This document shows positions 8,032-16,518 of a stretch of 64,000 nucleotides of DNA, one piece after another (positions within the stretch are counted from its first letter, which is position 1; the number at the start of each line of letters is the position of its first letter). Where the stretch lies: contig NZ_FUWR01000008.1 of the NCBI RefSeq assembly GCF_900167465.1, forward strand, positions 1-64,000, written 5' to 3'. The stretch is from Trichlorobacter thiogenes (GTDB taxonomy: Bacteria > Desulfobacterota > Desulfuromonadia > Geobacterales > Pseudopelobacteraceae). Below the pieces are notes generated by a model. That model was not told the DNA's origin and searched no databases. It saw only the letters and a list, made by a program, of their open reading frames with translations. The position numbers were made by a program, and so were the translations under genes.

Positions 8032-11000
8032 TCACTTGATAATCATCTTCTCCACCACCAGTGTTCCTGCCCCGCTTATCGCCAATTTTCCGCCTATTGT
8101 CGTATATCCGGAATTTTGTAAAAAGCTGCAATCATACCCCCCCTTGAAGGTAACCCGACCAGGCTGGGAAAACAGCAGATCTCCCGTAAAAACATGGGCA
8201 GTGGCACTGATCACACTGAGGCTACCGGCATCATTCATGGCCTGTTGCAGTGAAACTGAGGGCACAGCATCGATCCTGACCGTAGAAGAGCAATGGGGAA
8301 TGGCAACATCATCCACGAATATATTTGTTAGATTCGATGATGAAACGTGGGTCGTAGACTGAAAGCTGAGGGTGTGACACATCCCGTCGGCATAGGAGGA
8401 AAGGTCCAGGTCTACCAGGGTATAGCCGCCGGTATAGGCGGGATTCCCTGCCAGCATACCGAAAACTTCGTTACCATCAACAAACACCTTGAGAAAATCT
8501 GTGTTATCACTACCGATAGCTGGATTATAGAGATAGAAATTGAGCCGCGGCAACGAATTGGCTGGTATCAGTACCGATTGTGTCATAGAACCAATTTCAT
8601 CAGCTTCTCTTATCCCCCCGAACCATACCCACCAGTTTCCCGTTCGGACGGCGCCCGACGGACCACCGCAAGTTCCAAAGGTACACAACGGCGTACCAAA
8701 ATTTGTGGATGCCTCAGTCCAGTATGGATTAGGCGTTCCCGCTTCAAAACCGCCATCATTCAGGAGTGTGCATCCAGGAGTAGTAAAGGTCATATCATCA
8801 CCGTAACGTATGCCGCCAGTACTGGCCCCCTTAACTCGATAATGATAGGTCGTGCCTTTATTGATACCTTCAATGACTGCACTGACCGGTGTATTCAGGT
8901 CGCCACTGACCAGATTGGGAGACGCAACAGCAGTACTGCCATACGATGAACTGGTGCCGTACTCAAAGGTGACTGTTGTATCAGAGTTATTGGCACTTAT
9001 CCTGCCGTTCAGGGTAGCAGTAGTTCCGGTGACAGAACTGGCTGCAAGTGTGGTGGCGGTTGGTGCCGACACGAGATAGGTAAACTGGTCTGCGCTGCTG
9101 GTGGCACTGATGCCGCCGGGGGTGGTGACGGTGATATCAACAGTTCCAGTGGAACCGGCAGGCGCTACAGCGGTTATCTGGCTATCAGAGTTAACCGTAA
9201 AGCCGGTGGCAGCCGTACTGCCGAACATCACTGCAGTTGCGCCGGTCAGGTTGCTGCCGGTGATGGTGACGATGGTTCCGCCGAAAGCCGGACCGCTGGA
9301 GGGCGAGATTCCGGTGACGGTTGGAACAAGTGCCAGACCGGCTGGTCCGGCATTGTAGATGCTCTGAATTTCCGTGACGGTCAGGGCACGGTTGAAGATA
9401 TGCAGCTCATCCAGCAAGCCGCTGTAAAAACCATATGATGTGCCGCCAAACTGGCTGGATGGGTAGACGGTTCTGCCGCTGTTCAGGCCGGTCTGTTTCA
9501 GTACGCCGTTGACATACAGCTTGGGGGTCTGGCTCTCGTAGACTACAGCGATATGCAGCCAGCCATCAGAGGGCATATCCCCGTCAACCAGAGGATACAC
9601 CAGCGGCGCAGGCAGATAGTCACCGGCATGTTCAGTGACCATGATGCCGTTGGTGCCAACGGAGACACCTGCACCAGCCTCGGTTGTACTACCCTGCATT
9701 TCCGGAAAGATGGCATAGCGCTGGCCTGACGCACCCGCATACCCACTGGTGGTCTGGGATGCGGCCAGATTGGTGATGGTTGCTGTCGGTTTGGCCCAGA
9801 ACTCCATGGTGAAGGAACTGTTGGCACTGCTGGAGGCGATCCCTTTGTAGGTTTTGTCCTGGGTTACATACTCGCTGCTACCGTTAAACCTTATGGCTTG
9901 ACCCACCTTGCCGGTGGGAAAAGCGCCGGTGGACACCGTACAGGTCAGGCTCAAAGTACCGCTCTTGGCCGTTCCGATGGCCGGATCGGTGCAGTTGGCG
10001 TTGCTATAGGTGACAGAGCAACTGTTGGCTCCGAAGGTACAACTACCGCAACTTATCGTTTGTGAACCAGCACCGTAGATTGAACTGTATGACACTATGA
10101 TTTCGCCGCTGTTACAGGTTGCGGTGGCCGTTGCGTTTTCCGCCGCAGTGGCTGTGACAATGCCGGTACCAAGGTGAGACGTACCGGTATTACCCCCGAC
10201 CGAGTCAACAACAGCTCCTTCACCTCGCCACCAGGATATCAGACCTGATGGTGGCGCAATGGGGACAGTCCACCTGGCATACAGGACAGTGTCCGCCGAT
10301 ATGGTAAAGGTTGCGCCGGGCTGATAGCCGGTGCCGCTGCCGTCAGCAGCCGTGTTCCAGCCGTTAAAGATGTAGCCGCTCTTTGCCAGCGCACCGCTGT
10401 TATCCAAGACCGTGACGCTCTGGCCGGTGGCATACGCGGTACTGTCAGTCGGCACGCTGCCGCTGCTGTTACCGTTGCCGCTGTAGGTTACGGACAGAGG
10501 TGCTGAACCAGTGGCGGTCAACGGGACGTTCAGACTTGAGCCGCCTGAGCTTACCGTCAGGTTGGCGCTTTTGCTGCCGGAAATTGCTGGTTTGGCGCTG
10601 ACCAGCACGGTACAGCTTGCACCGCCGTTCAGGGTGAGCGAGGTAAGGCTGCTGCAGGGGTTTGTGCCACCAGCGGCAAGGGTAAACTGGCCGGAATCAG
10701 GGCCGTTTAAGGCGATTGAAGTAACCGACAACGAACTTGCGCCGCTGTTTTTCAGGGTAAACGGATGGCCGGAGGATGTAGTGCCTACAGATACCGTTCC
10801 AAAATCAACAGCCCCCAAAATAACCAAAGGGTCCAATGACCAATGCTGTCCGGCACGAACGGGCCACACGTAGTCGACGTTGGTCTTACCGTCGATGTTC
10901 ATGTAGCCGGTTCTCATGTCCACGGACAAGGCGAAGCCTGCGTTGCTCGTGTAGGTACTGGAAGACCAGTAGGTGTAAGCCTGGACATTACTAAACCCGG

Positions 11001-11328
11001 CGGTATTGAGGGTGTCGTAGCGGTATTTGGCTGGGGCAGCAACCAGGGTATTCAGCTCGTCAATGGTGGGCAGGTGCCAGTCACCGGCAGCAGATCCATC
11101 GCTTAAGCCGCAGGCAGGGGCTGCCAGGCCAGCTGTGGACGACATAGCTGCATCCCAGTTTTGCCGCTCAAAACAGTTGGCATTTTTCAGCCAGCGCAGG
11201 TTGTTGAACGTATCCAGCATGGTGCCGTCATTCAGATCAACAAAACGGTCCAGCGACCAGGCAGAGCTGCTACACAGCAGAAGCATTGAAAACAGCAGCA
11301 CCAGCATTAGTTTGAATTGTCGCATCAT
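8032..11328 (-). CDS. Large exported modular protein (DUF1566, anchor-D, InlB, LamG with Cys insert, TIG, Fn3-like)
   Basis: A 1,098-residue exported protein, first of the three tandem paralogues. A signal peptide (MMRQFKLMLVLLF...AWS) precedes DUF1566, choice-of-anchor-D, InlB B-repeat, LamG, IPT/TIG (VPTVTGISPSSG), an Fn3-like domain, a domain that looks like a MAM or galactose-binding-type sandwich (starts NDGGFEAG, has NIFVDDV), and the shared C-terminal beta-rich region. The LamG domain is interrupted near its start by a roughly 75-residue cysteine-rich stretch (about residues 388-463) absent from the paralogues. AGGAGG lies 5 bases before the first of two adjacent ATG codons. Forty bases separate it from the upstream receiver gene, so co-transcription with the two-component genes is plausible. 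Function is inferred as surface binding only. Confidence 0.85.
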   Translation of the reverse strand: MMRQFKLMLVLLFSMLLLCSSSAWSLDRFVDLNDGTMLDTFNNLRWLKNANCFERQNWDAAMSSTAGLAAPACGLSDGSAAGDWHLPTIDELNTLVAAPAKYRYDTLNTAGFSNVQAYTYWSSSTYTSNAGFALSVDMRTGYMNIDGKTNVDYVWPVRAGQHWSLDPLVILGAVDFGTVSVGTTSSGHPFTLKNSGASSLSVTSIALNGPDSGQFTLAAGGTNPCSSLTSLTLNGGASCTVLVSAKPAISGSKSANLTVSSGGSSLNVPLTATGSAPLSVTYSGNGNSSGSVPTDSTAYATGQSVTVLDNSGALAKSGYIFNGWNTAADGSGTGYQPGATFTISADTVLYARWTVPIAPPSGLISWWRGEGAVVDSVGGNTGTSHLGTGIVTATAAENATATATCNSGEIIVSYSSIYGAGSQTISCGSCTFGANSCSVTYSNANCTDPAIGTAKSGTLSLTCTVSTGAFPTGKVGQAIRFNGSSEYVTQDKTYKGIASSSANSSFTMEFWAKPTATITNLAASQTTSGYAGASGQRYAIFPEMQGSTTEAGAGVSVGTNGIMVTEHAGDYLPAPLVYPLVDGDMPSDGWLHIAVVYESQTPKLYVNGVLKQTGLNSGRTVYPSSQFGGTSYGFYSGLLDELHIFNRALTVTEIQSIYNAGPAGLALVPTVTGISPSSGPAFGGTIVTITGSNLTGATAVMFGSTAATGFTVNSDSQITAVAPAGSTGTVDITVTTPGGISATSSADQFTYLVSAPTATTLAASSVTGTTATLNGRISANNSDTTVTFEYGTSSSYGSTAVASPNLVSGDLNTPVSAVIEGINKGTTYHYRVKGASTGGIRYGDDMTFTTPGCTLLNDGGFEAGTPNPYWTEASTNFGTPLCTFGTCGGPSGAVRTGNWWVWFGGIREADEIGSMTQSVLIPANSLPRLNFYLYNPAIGSDNTDFLKVFVDGNEVFGMLAGNPAYTGGYTLVDLDLSSYADGMCHTLSFQSTTHVSSSNLTNIFVDDVAIPHCSSTVRIDAVPSVSLQQAMNDAGSLSVISATAHVFTGDLLFSQPGRVTFKGGYDCSFLQNSGYTTIGGKLAISGAGTLVVEKMIIK

Positions 11329-11368
11329 AGTAGCCTCCTCAGCTGAGGTTTATAAAAATCCATGAATA

Positions 11369-11797
11369 TCAGATCTGGTTATTTTTGCAGGTAGCCAGGG
11401 TCCGGTTTGCCAGACTCTGGGCAGCTTGCGGACTAAGGTGGCGCTTGCCAGCCAGAAGATCCGCTAATGCGGCAAGCAGAACTTCATCGGCTTCACACTT
11501 GGTAACATAGCCAGTGGCTCCGGCAGCAAAGGCCCCGGAGATGGAGTCTGCATCTTCACGCATGGAGTAAACCAGCACACTAATACCAAGCTGACGCGCC
11601 GCTGCTATCAGCCCCAGCCCGCTTTCGGCACCAAGTGCAAGATCCAGCAAAACCAGATCAGCGCCGGATTCCTTTAGCTGTTCAGCGGCTTCTGCACTGC
11701 TACCGGCCTCGCCACAGATGGTGTGGGCCTGTTGCAGCAGCAGGGTCAGCCCCTGACGTACGGCAGGATGATGATCAATTAAAAACAGACGGGCCAC
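11369..11797 (-). CDS. Receiver-only response regulator paralogue
   Basis: A 142-residue CheY-like receiver with no output domain. It is clearly a paralogue of the next gene upstream (shared HPAVR, SAEA/TAEA, GISVLxYSM and LSP segments) but stops where that protein's LuxR helix-turn-helix would begin. The phospho-acceptor Asp52, Ser78 and Lys100 are present. The acidic pair is Asp8-His9 rather than the paralogue's Asp14-Asp15, so metal binding may be altered. The start is a GTG with GGAG about 8 bases before it. It could be a phosphate sink, a connector to the neighbouring kinase, or a truncated duplicate. It lies 40 bases before a surface-protein gene. Confidence 0.8.
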   Translation of the reverse strand: MARLFLIDHHPAVRQGLTLLLQQAHTICGEAGSSAEAAEQLKESGADLVLLDLALGAESGLGLIAAARQLGISVLVYSMREDADSISGAFAAGATGYVTKCEADEVLLAALADLLAGKRHLSPQAAQSLANRTLATCKNNQI

Positions 11798-11922
11798 ACG
11801 GTTCTCCAGGTAATGAAATGATTCCAGTTACTCTGTATACCGCAACAGGAGAAGCGTGTCTGTCCGTGAAACCCCGGACATTACTAAAAAAACAGGAGAG
11901 GAAATTGATTATTAGGAAGGAG

Positions 11923-12558
11923 TTACTGGCGGTGATTTTTGATGGCAAAACGCCTGAGTTCTTTCATCCCTTCAAGACTCAATTTGGTAATGATCCGGTT
12001 ACAGTAAGTTTCTACGGTACGGACACTTATTCCAAAATCAGCGGCCATATCCTGAAGGCCATCCCCCTGGCCCAGCATGGCTAATAGTTGTTGTTCCCGT
12101 TCACTGAGCAGGGCTTCCGGCCTGGGCAACGGCGTGGCAGCAGGGTTGGCTAGCAGCGCCTGGGTAATGCGGGGGCTTAAGTAAGCTCTGTCTGCCAGCA
12201 GTTCTGTTACCGCCACCAGCAGGATATCTTCCGGTTCCCGTTTGGAGACATAGCCACGGGCGCCTGCACTTCGGGCCTTCTGAATGGTATCGGCATCCTC
12301 ATGCATGGAGTAGATCAGCACACTGATACCAAGGGCGCCAATAACCGGGATAAGATCCAGACCACTCTCATCACCCAGGGAAAGATCCAGAAAGGCGATC
12401 TCTGCGCCGGATTGATCAATCAGTGCAAGCGCCTCTGCAGTGCTGTCGGCCTCGCCGCAGATACGGTGCGATTCCTGGAGCAACAGTTTCAGACCTTTCC
12501 GCACCGCAGGGTGGTCATCGATCAGAAAAATGGTGCCGGCTTGCACGTTATCAGTCAT
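11923..12558 (-). CDS. LuxR/NarL-family response regulator
   Basis: A 211-residue two-component transcription factor. The receiver occupies residues 8-125, with acidic pocket Asp14-Asp15, phospho-acceptor Asp58, Ser84 and Lys106. The C-terminal LuxR-type helix-turn-helix is about residues 145-205 (LSEREQQLLAML, then ISVRTVETYCNRIITKL). Its ATG overlaps the stop of the upstream histidine kinase gene by 4 bases, so the two are translationally coupled and almost certainly cognate. It is likely to bind promoters of this cluster, with the adjacent surface-protein genes the obvious candidates, but no binding site was recognised. Confidence 0.9.
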   Translation of the reverse strand: MTDNVQAGTIFLIDDHPAVRKGLKLLLQESHRICGEADSTAEALALIDQSGAEIAFLDLSLGDESGLDLIPVIGALGISVLIYSMHEDADTIQKARSAGARGYVSKREPEDILLVAVTELLADRAYLSPRITQALLANPAATPLPRPEALLSEREQQLLAMLGQGDGLQDMAADFGISVRTVETYCNRIITKLSLEGMKELRRFAIKNHRQ

Positions 12559-14531
12559 GGGGCACAGCCCTCCGTTGTCTGCAGATCACAGGGGATGATG
12601 CAGCTGACCAGAGTCCCCCCGCCTGCTGCATCAGTCACCGTCAGGTTGCCGTTGATCAGACGGGCGCGATGGGCCATGATCCCCATCCCCAAACCGCCTC
12701 TGGTCCGTTTGGCCTGATCTCTGCCAACACCATTATCCTGAACCGTCAAGGTCAGCTGTCCCTGATTCAGGCAGGCAAGTTCCACAACAATCCGGCTGGC
12801 CCTGGCATGCTTGACCGCGTTGGTCAGCGCCTCCTGGGCGATGCGGTAGAGCTGGGTCACCCCTTTGTTTGTACAGGCCTGGCAGGTGCGCTGCTGGCGA
12901 AACTCAATCAGAATACCACTGGCCTCGGCCATACGACGGGTCAGCTCTTCCAGTGAAGGGCTCAGCGCGTTGCAATCATGCTCCACCGGCCAGAGCCCAC
13001 GGGAAAGGTCATAGGCATGGTTAACCGATTCTTCCAGCAGGGATGATACTTCCGCCACTTCCGGCTTCTGGCGGTCAACATCGGACAGCTGCCGCCTGAG
13101 CGAGGAAAAATGCAGCCGGGTCCCGGTCAAGAGCTGACAAAGCCCGTCATGCAGCTGGTGGCTGATACGACGGCGCTCTTCTTCGCTGATGTTGACTATC
13201 TCCCGCTCCAACCGGGTCCGCTCCGCCATTTCATCTTCCAGTGTCCGGTTTTTATCAAAAAGCTCACCGGAAAGCTGCTCAACGGCATAAAAGGAGCGGG
13301 AAAAACGGAACGAAAGGGCGATTGCCTGGAAGAAGATAAAGATAAACATGCCGATATGAATCAGATAGACGGACTGAATCAGCTGCAGGTCATAGAGCAT
13401 GTCATTGATACCGGTTGCCCCCATCACCAGAAAACCAGCCAGAATCAACACGGCGGCTTCCCTGCCGGTACGCATAGCACGCAACAGCATGACCAGACAG
13501 TAGAGGATCATGGCCATGGCAAACAGGTAGAACGCCGGGACAATGGTGGTAAATGCCATGGTGGGCAGGATCAGCCCCAAAACAGTAGCAACCAGGGCCA
13601 CAAACAGGGTGATCTGCTGCAGACGACGGGAAAATTCAGCGGGATACAGGGTGCGGAAGAAGCTGTAGCCAACCGGCAGCGACAGCACAAAACAGATCAG
13701 GTCAAAGCGGTTGATAAACCAGGGCGGATAATGGGCCACCAGCAGGTTTACAGCCCAGTCCGTAGCGTTTGAAGTAAGCGAACTGCCTGCCCACAGCAGG
13801 CTGTAAATGCCGAAATAGAGCGGGGCACGGTCCTTCTTCCTGATACCGTACAGACCGATGTGGTAGAACCCCATCACCAACAGGCTGCCGATGCAGAGCA
13901 GAGCCAGAGCCCATTGTTTCAGCTGCGCTGATTCCAGCTTTTCCGTTGCCCCCAGCCTGATCGGGCCAACAACGCCTCCGCTGCGATGATGGTAGTTGGA
14001 CACCTGCAGCAACAGCTCAAGCGGTTGACCATCAAGTTGCAGACGGGTTTGCCGGATGGCTTGGGCCGGTATCTCTGCGGTGCTGTTTTTCCCGATTACC
14101 CCGTTTTCAACACACAAGCGACCGTTTACCCAGAGCCGATAGGCAGAATACAGCTCACCAAGCTGAAGCGTCAGTTCCTGTCGGGCCGGGCCGGGCAGTA
14201 TCCGCAACCGGAAGGTGGCGTAGCCTGCACTTTCACGTTTTCTCCCGTTACTCAGCGTATCGTTCCAGGCTGCAGGAAGCGCAAGATAGCCCGGCGTTTG
14301 AGGTGGCTGACCGGCTTTAAAATCAGCGGGGGTTAACAGCTGTTTCCAGTAGAACTCCCAGTCCCCGTCCAGACGGATCGGATCAGCCTGCTGCAGATCA
14401 AGCGCAGAAAGATCAACGACCCCCTGCCGGGCACGGGGCAGCGGATCATCACTGACGCGACAGCCGCTGCAGAGGCAGAGCAGTGCCACAACGGAGAGCA
14501 GCAGTAGCAGATGTATGATTCGGTGGTTCAT
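12555..14531 (-). CDS. Sensor histidine kinase, 7TM-DISM type with HisKA_3
   Basis: A membrane sensor kinase of about 658 residues. It has an N-terminal lipoprotein-like signal (LCSGC), then an extracytoplasmic beta-sandwich (about 25-190; DGDWEFYWKQL, YRLWVNG) resembling the DISMED2 sensor of 7TM-DISM proteins. About seven hydrophobic segments (roughly 200-400) and a short coiled coil follow. The NarX-type dimerisation domain has the phospho-accepting His in SHQLHDGL, and the HATPase domain has QEALTNAVKHA, DNGVGRD and GGLGMGIM. The frame is open back to a TTG at 14570. I chose the ATG at 14531 because the signal sequence starts there; neither start has a good ribosome-binding site. The stop overlaps the response-regulator start. 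DISMED2-type sensors are thought to bind carbohydrate-like ligands; the ligand here is unknown. Confidence 0.85.
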   Translation of the reverse strand: MNHRIIHLLLLLSVVALLCLCSGCRVSDDPLPRARQGVVDLSALDLQQADPIRLDGDWEFYWKQLLTPADFKAGQPPQTPGYLALPAAWNDTLSNGRKRESAGYATFRLRILPGPARQELTLQLGELYSAYRLWVNGRLCVENGVIGKNSTAEIPAQAIRQTRLQLDGQPLELLLQVSNYHHRSGGVVGPIRLGATEKLESAQLKQWALALLCIGSLLVMGFYHIGLYGIRKKDRAPLYFGIYSLLWAGSSLTSNATDWAVNLLVAHYPPWFINRFDLICFVLSLPVGYSFFRTLYPAEFSRRLQQITLFVALVATVLGLILPTMAFTTIVPAFYLFAMAMILYCLVMLLRAMRTGREAAVLILAGFLVMGATGINDMLYDLQLIQSVYLIHIGMFIFIFFQAIALSFRFSRSFYAVEQLSGELFDKNRTLEDEMAERTRLEREIVNISEEERRRISHQLHDGLCQLLTGTRLHFSSLRRQLSDVDRQKPEVAEVSSLLEESVNHAYDLSRGLWPVEHDCNALSPSLEELTRRMAEASGILIEFRQQRTCQACTNKGVTQLYRIAQEALTNAVKHARASRIVVELACLNQGQLTLTVQDNGVGRDQAKRTRGGLGMGIMAHRARLINGNLTVTDAAGGGTLVSCIIPCDLQTTEGCAP

Positions 14532-14587
14532 AACGTTGGCACTATAGATCAATGATTTCGTACTATTCAAACAAGCTTTTGAGGAAA

Positions 14588-16330
14588 TTAAGGCAACACG
14601 GTGACGTTGTTCACCCGCAGACTACCGCCCTGGATGGTCAAAACGCCCTTAACATCCGTTTTTTCAAGGCTTGAATCACCACCCTGCACGGTCAGGTTAC
14701 CATTCAGCACCGTAGGCAGACCGCTAGTGGTCTGGTAGGTGCCATACCAGCCACCTTTCAGGGTCAGACTCTGATTCAGGGTAACAGCCCCATCCAGTTG
14801 AATCCCCAGCAGTCTGATTTCATTCTGTTCTTGAGCTTCTCCAACTGAAACTGCAGTGGCAAGGCTGGTGTAGAAAAGAGTACGGGTCTGATTTTTAGCC
14901 ACCGGCGCAAGCACAAAACTGGCAGTTACGGTTTTGTCTGCGGCCATGCCGAAACCACAGGCCCCGCTGCCACTGCAAGCACCGCCCCACCCGCCAAAAA
15001 CAGAAGCGGCATTGGCTGCCTGCGTAAGCGTAACATTTGTCGTTGCAGGAAAGCTGGTTGTACAAGGCCCAGAGGTACAGGAAATACCAGCAGGATTTGT
15101 CCCCTGGGGATTACTGGTAACCGTTCCGCCGCTGCCAACGCCGGAATTGGCTACGGTCACGCTTAGTTGCGACATCGGTATAACCTGGGCTGATCGAACA
15201 GGCCAGACACGGAACAAGTGTGATTTAGTACTACCAAATACAAGACCGTACCTCATGTCTACTTCCCACGCGAGTACGTAATTGTTGTTAGTTTGAACAC
15301 CGGTGCTGGATGACCAGTATTCGTTTTCGGCAACATTGTTGAAGCCCTGCATCTGCAACCAACCAGCCTGGCTTTCATACTGCACGTTAATCAGACTTTG
15401 GAGCTCATTACGGTTTGGCAGACGCCAATCGGTATGTCCAAGATAGCCATCGGTATTGAGGGTTTTGATGTAATCCAGAGCCTCCAGCCAGGTTTTTGTC
15501 ACCCCTGCAGGATTCCCGCTTTTTGTCCAGATCAGCCCGGTCAGGTTGTCGGTCATCGACAGATCTGTCGGTGTTACAGAGCTGTTATCCGTAAAGCGGG
15601 GGCTGGGCCAGGCAAGCCCGATTTGTGTTTCAGCATCTTCACCAGTGCCGGTGCATGACCGTTCTGCCCCGCTGTCTCCATAGCACAATGTCTGACCGGT
15701 CACCGGCAGGCTTACGGTGCCAGCCCCATCCGAACGGACCGGTAGAAAATAATGATAATGCGTCTTGTCATCGCGTGTTACATAGCCTTGCCACATATAT
15801 ACTTCCCAGGCGAGACCTCCAGCATAGGTGCTATCGAGATCAGAACTTGAGGTCCAGTAGTGGTTTGATTGAATATTCTTAAAACCTTGTGAATTTAACC
15901 AGACGTTTTGATCCGTCACCTGTTTATTGACAAGGCTTTCAAGCTCGTTCCGGTTTGGCAGACGCCAGTCATTGTGTCCCAGATAGAGGTTGGTGTTAAG
16001 GGTTTTGATGTAGGTGAGAGCTGCCTGCCAGGTAACCGTATCTCCGGCAAGCTTACCATTTTGCGCCCAGATCAGCCCGGTCAGGTTGTCAGTGACTGAC
16101 AGGTTCTCCGGGTTTGCGATACTATTGTCAGTAAAGCGGGGTACAGGCCAGGCAACCCCTGCCTGAACAGCACCATCCTGCCCGGTTTCAGCACAGTCAA
16201 TGACCGCATCTGATGAATTGTAACAGATGACCTGTCCGGTAACCGGCAGTTGAATGGTGGCCGCAGAGGAAAACGGCACAAAGCAAAAGCAGCATAACAT
16301 CAAAATAATACCAGGTTGCTGCAGGTTCAT
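14588..16330 (-). CDS. Exported protein with two DUF1566 domains
   Basis: A 580-residue exported protein. The signal peptide is about residues 1-23 (MNLQQPGIILMLCCFCF...SSA). Two DUF1566 (Lcl C-terminal-like) repeats follow, about 25-200 and 205-385, each with FTDNS, DNLTGLIW, GHxDWRLPNRNEL and a YW(T/S)SS motif. Next come a divergent InlB-like repeat (about 390-470; FGGWGGAC) and the same C-terminal beta-rich region as the three large proteins (KGGWYGTYQTTSGLPTVLNG). It lacks LamG. GAGAGGAAG sits 8-10 bases before the ATG. It is the first gene of the minus-strand run and lies 56 bases before the kinase start, suggesting an operon linking a surface protein to its regulators. Role unknown. Confidence 0.85.
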   Translation of the reverse strand: MNLQQPGIILMLCCFCFVPFSSAATIQLPVTGQVICYNSSDAVIDCAETGQDGAVQAGVAWPVPRFTDNSIANPENLSVTDNLTGLIWAQNGKLAGDTVTWQAALTYIKTLNTNLYLGHNDWRLPNRNELESLVNKQVTDQNVWLNSQGFKNIQSNHYWTSSSDLDSTYAGGLAWEVYMWQGYVTRDDKTHYHYFLPVRSDGAGTVSLPVTGQTLCYGDSGAERSCTGTGEDAETQIGLAWPSPRFTDNSSVTPTDLSMTDNLTGLIWTKSGNPAGVTKTWLEALDYIKTLNTDGYLGHTDWRLPNRNELQSLINVQYESQAGWLQMQGFNNVAENEYWSSSTGVQTNNNYVLAWEVDMRYGLVFGSTKSHLFRVWPVRSAQVIPMSQLSVTVANSGVGSGGTVTSNPQGTNPAGISCTSGPCTTSFPATTNVTLTQAANAASVFGGWGGACSGSGACGFGMAADKTVTASFVLAPVAKNQTRTLFYTSLATAVSVGEAQEQNEIRLLGIQLDGAVTLNQSLTLKGGWYGTYQTTSGLPTVLNGNLTVQGGDSSLEKTDVKGVLTIQGGSLRVNNVTVLP

Positions 16331-16482
16331 GGTGATAGCTTCCTCTCGTTACTGCCCATAATTTTAAAAAAGATCAACAATCTGAAACTTATACCAGAGA
16401 TCGACGGGAGCACAATCGGCACAGCAAAATATATTCTGCTACAAAATTACTCGGAATAGCACCTGGATGAGCCTGACTCCGA

Positions 16483-16512
16483 TTGACACTCAATCTACAA
16501 TTGTCATATAGT
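16483..16512 (+). promoter_or_regulatory. Sigma-70-type promoter for the transpeptidase gene
   Basis: TTGACA (16483-16488), an 18-base spacer and TATAGT (16507-16512). The expected transcription start, 6-8 bases beyond the -10 box, falls on or next to the ATG at 16519. That leaves essentially no leader and no ribosome-binding site. Confidence 0.7.
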
Positions 16513-16518
16513 TTTTAG

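Noticed and set aside
11635..12084. Plus-strand frame across the two response regulator genes
   Set aside because: Spans the 3' end of one regulator and the 5' end of the other in antisense; no domain.
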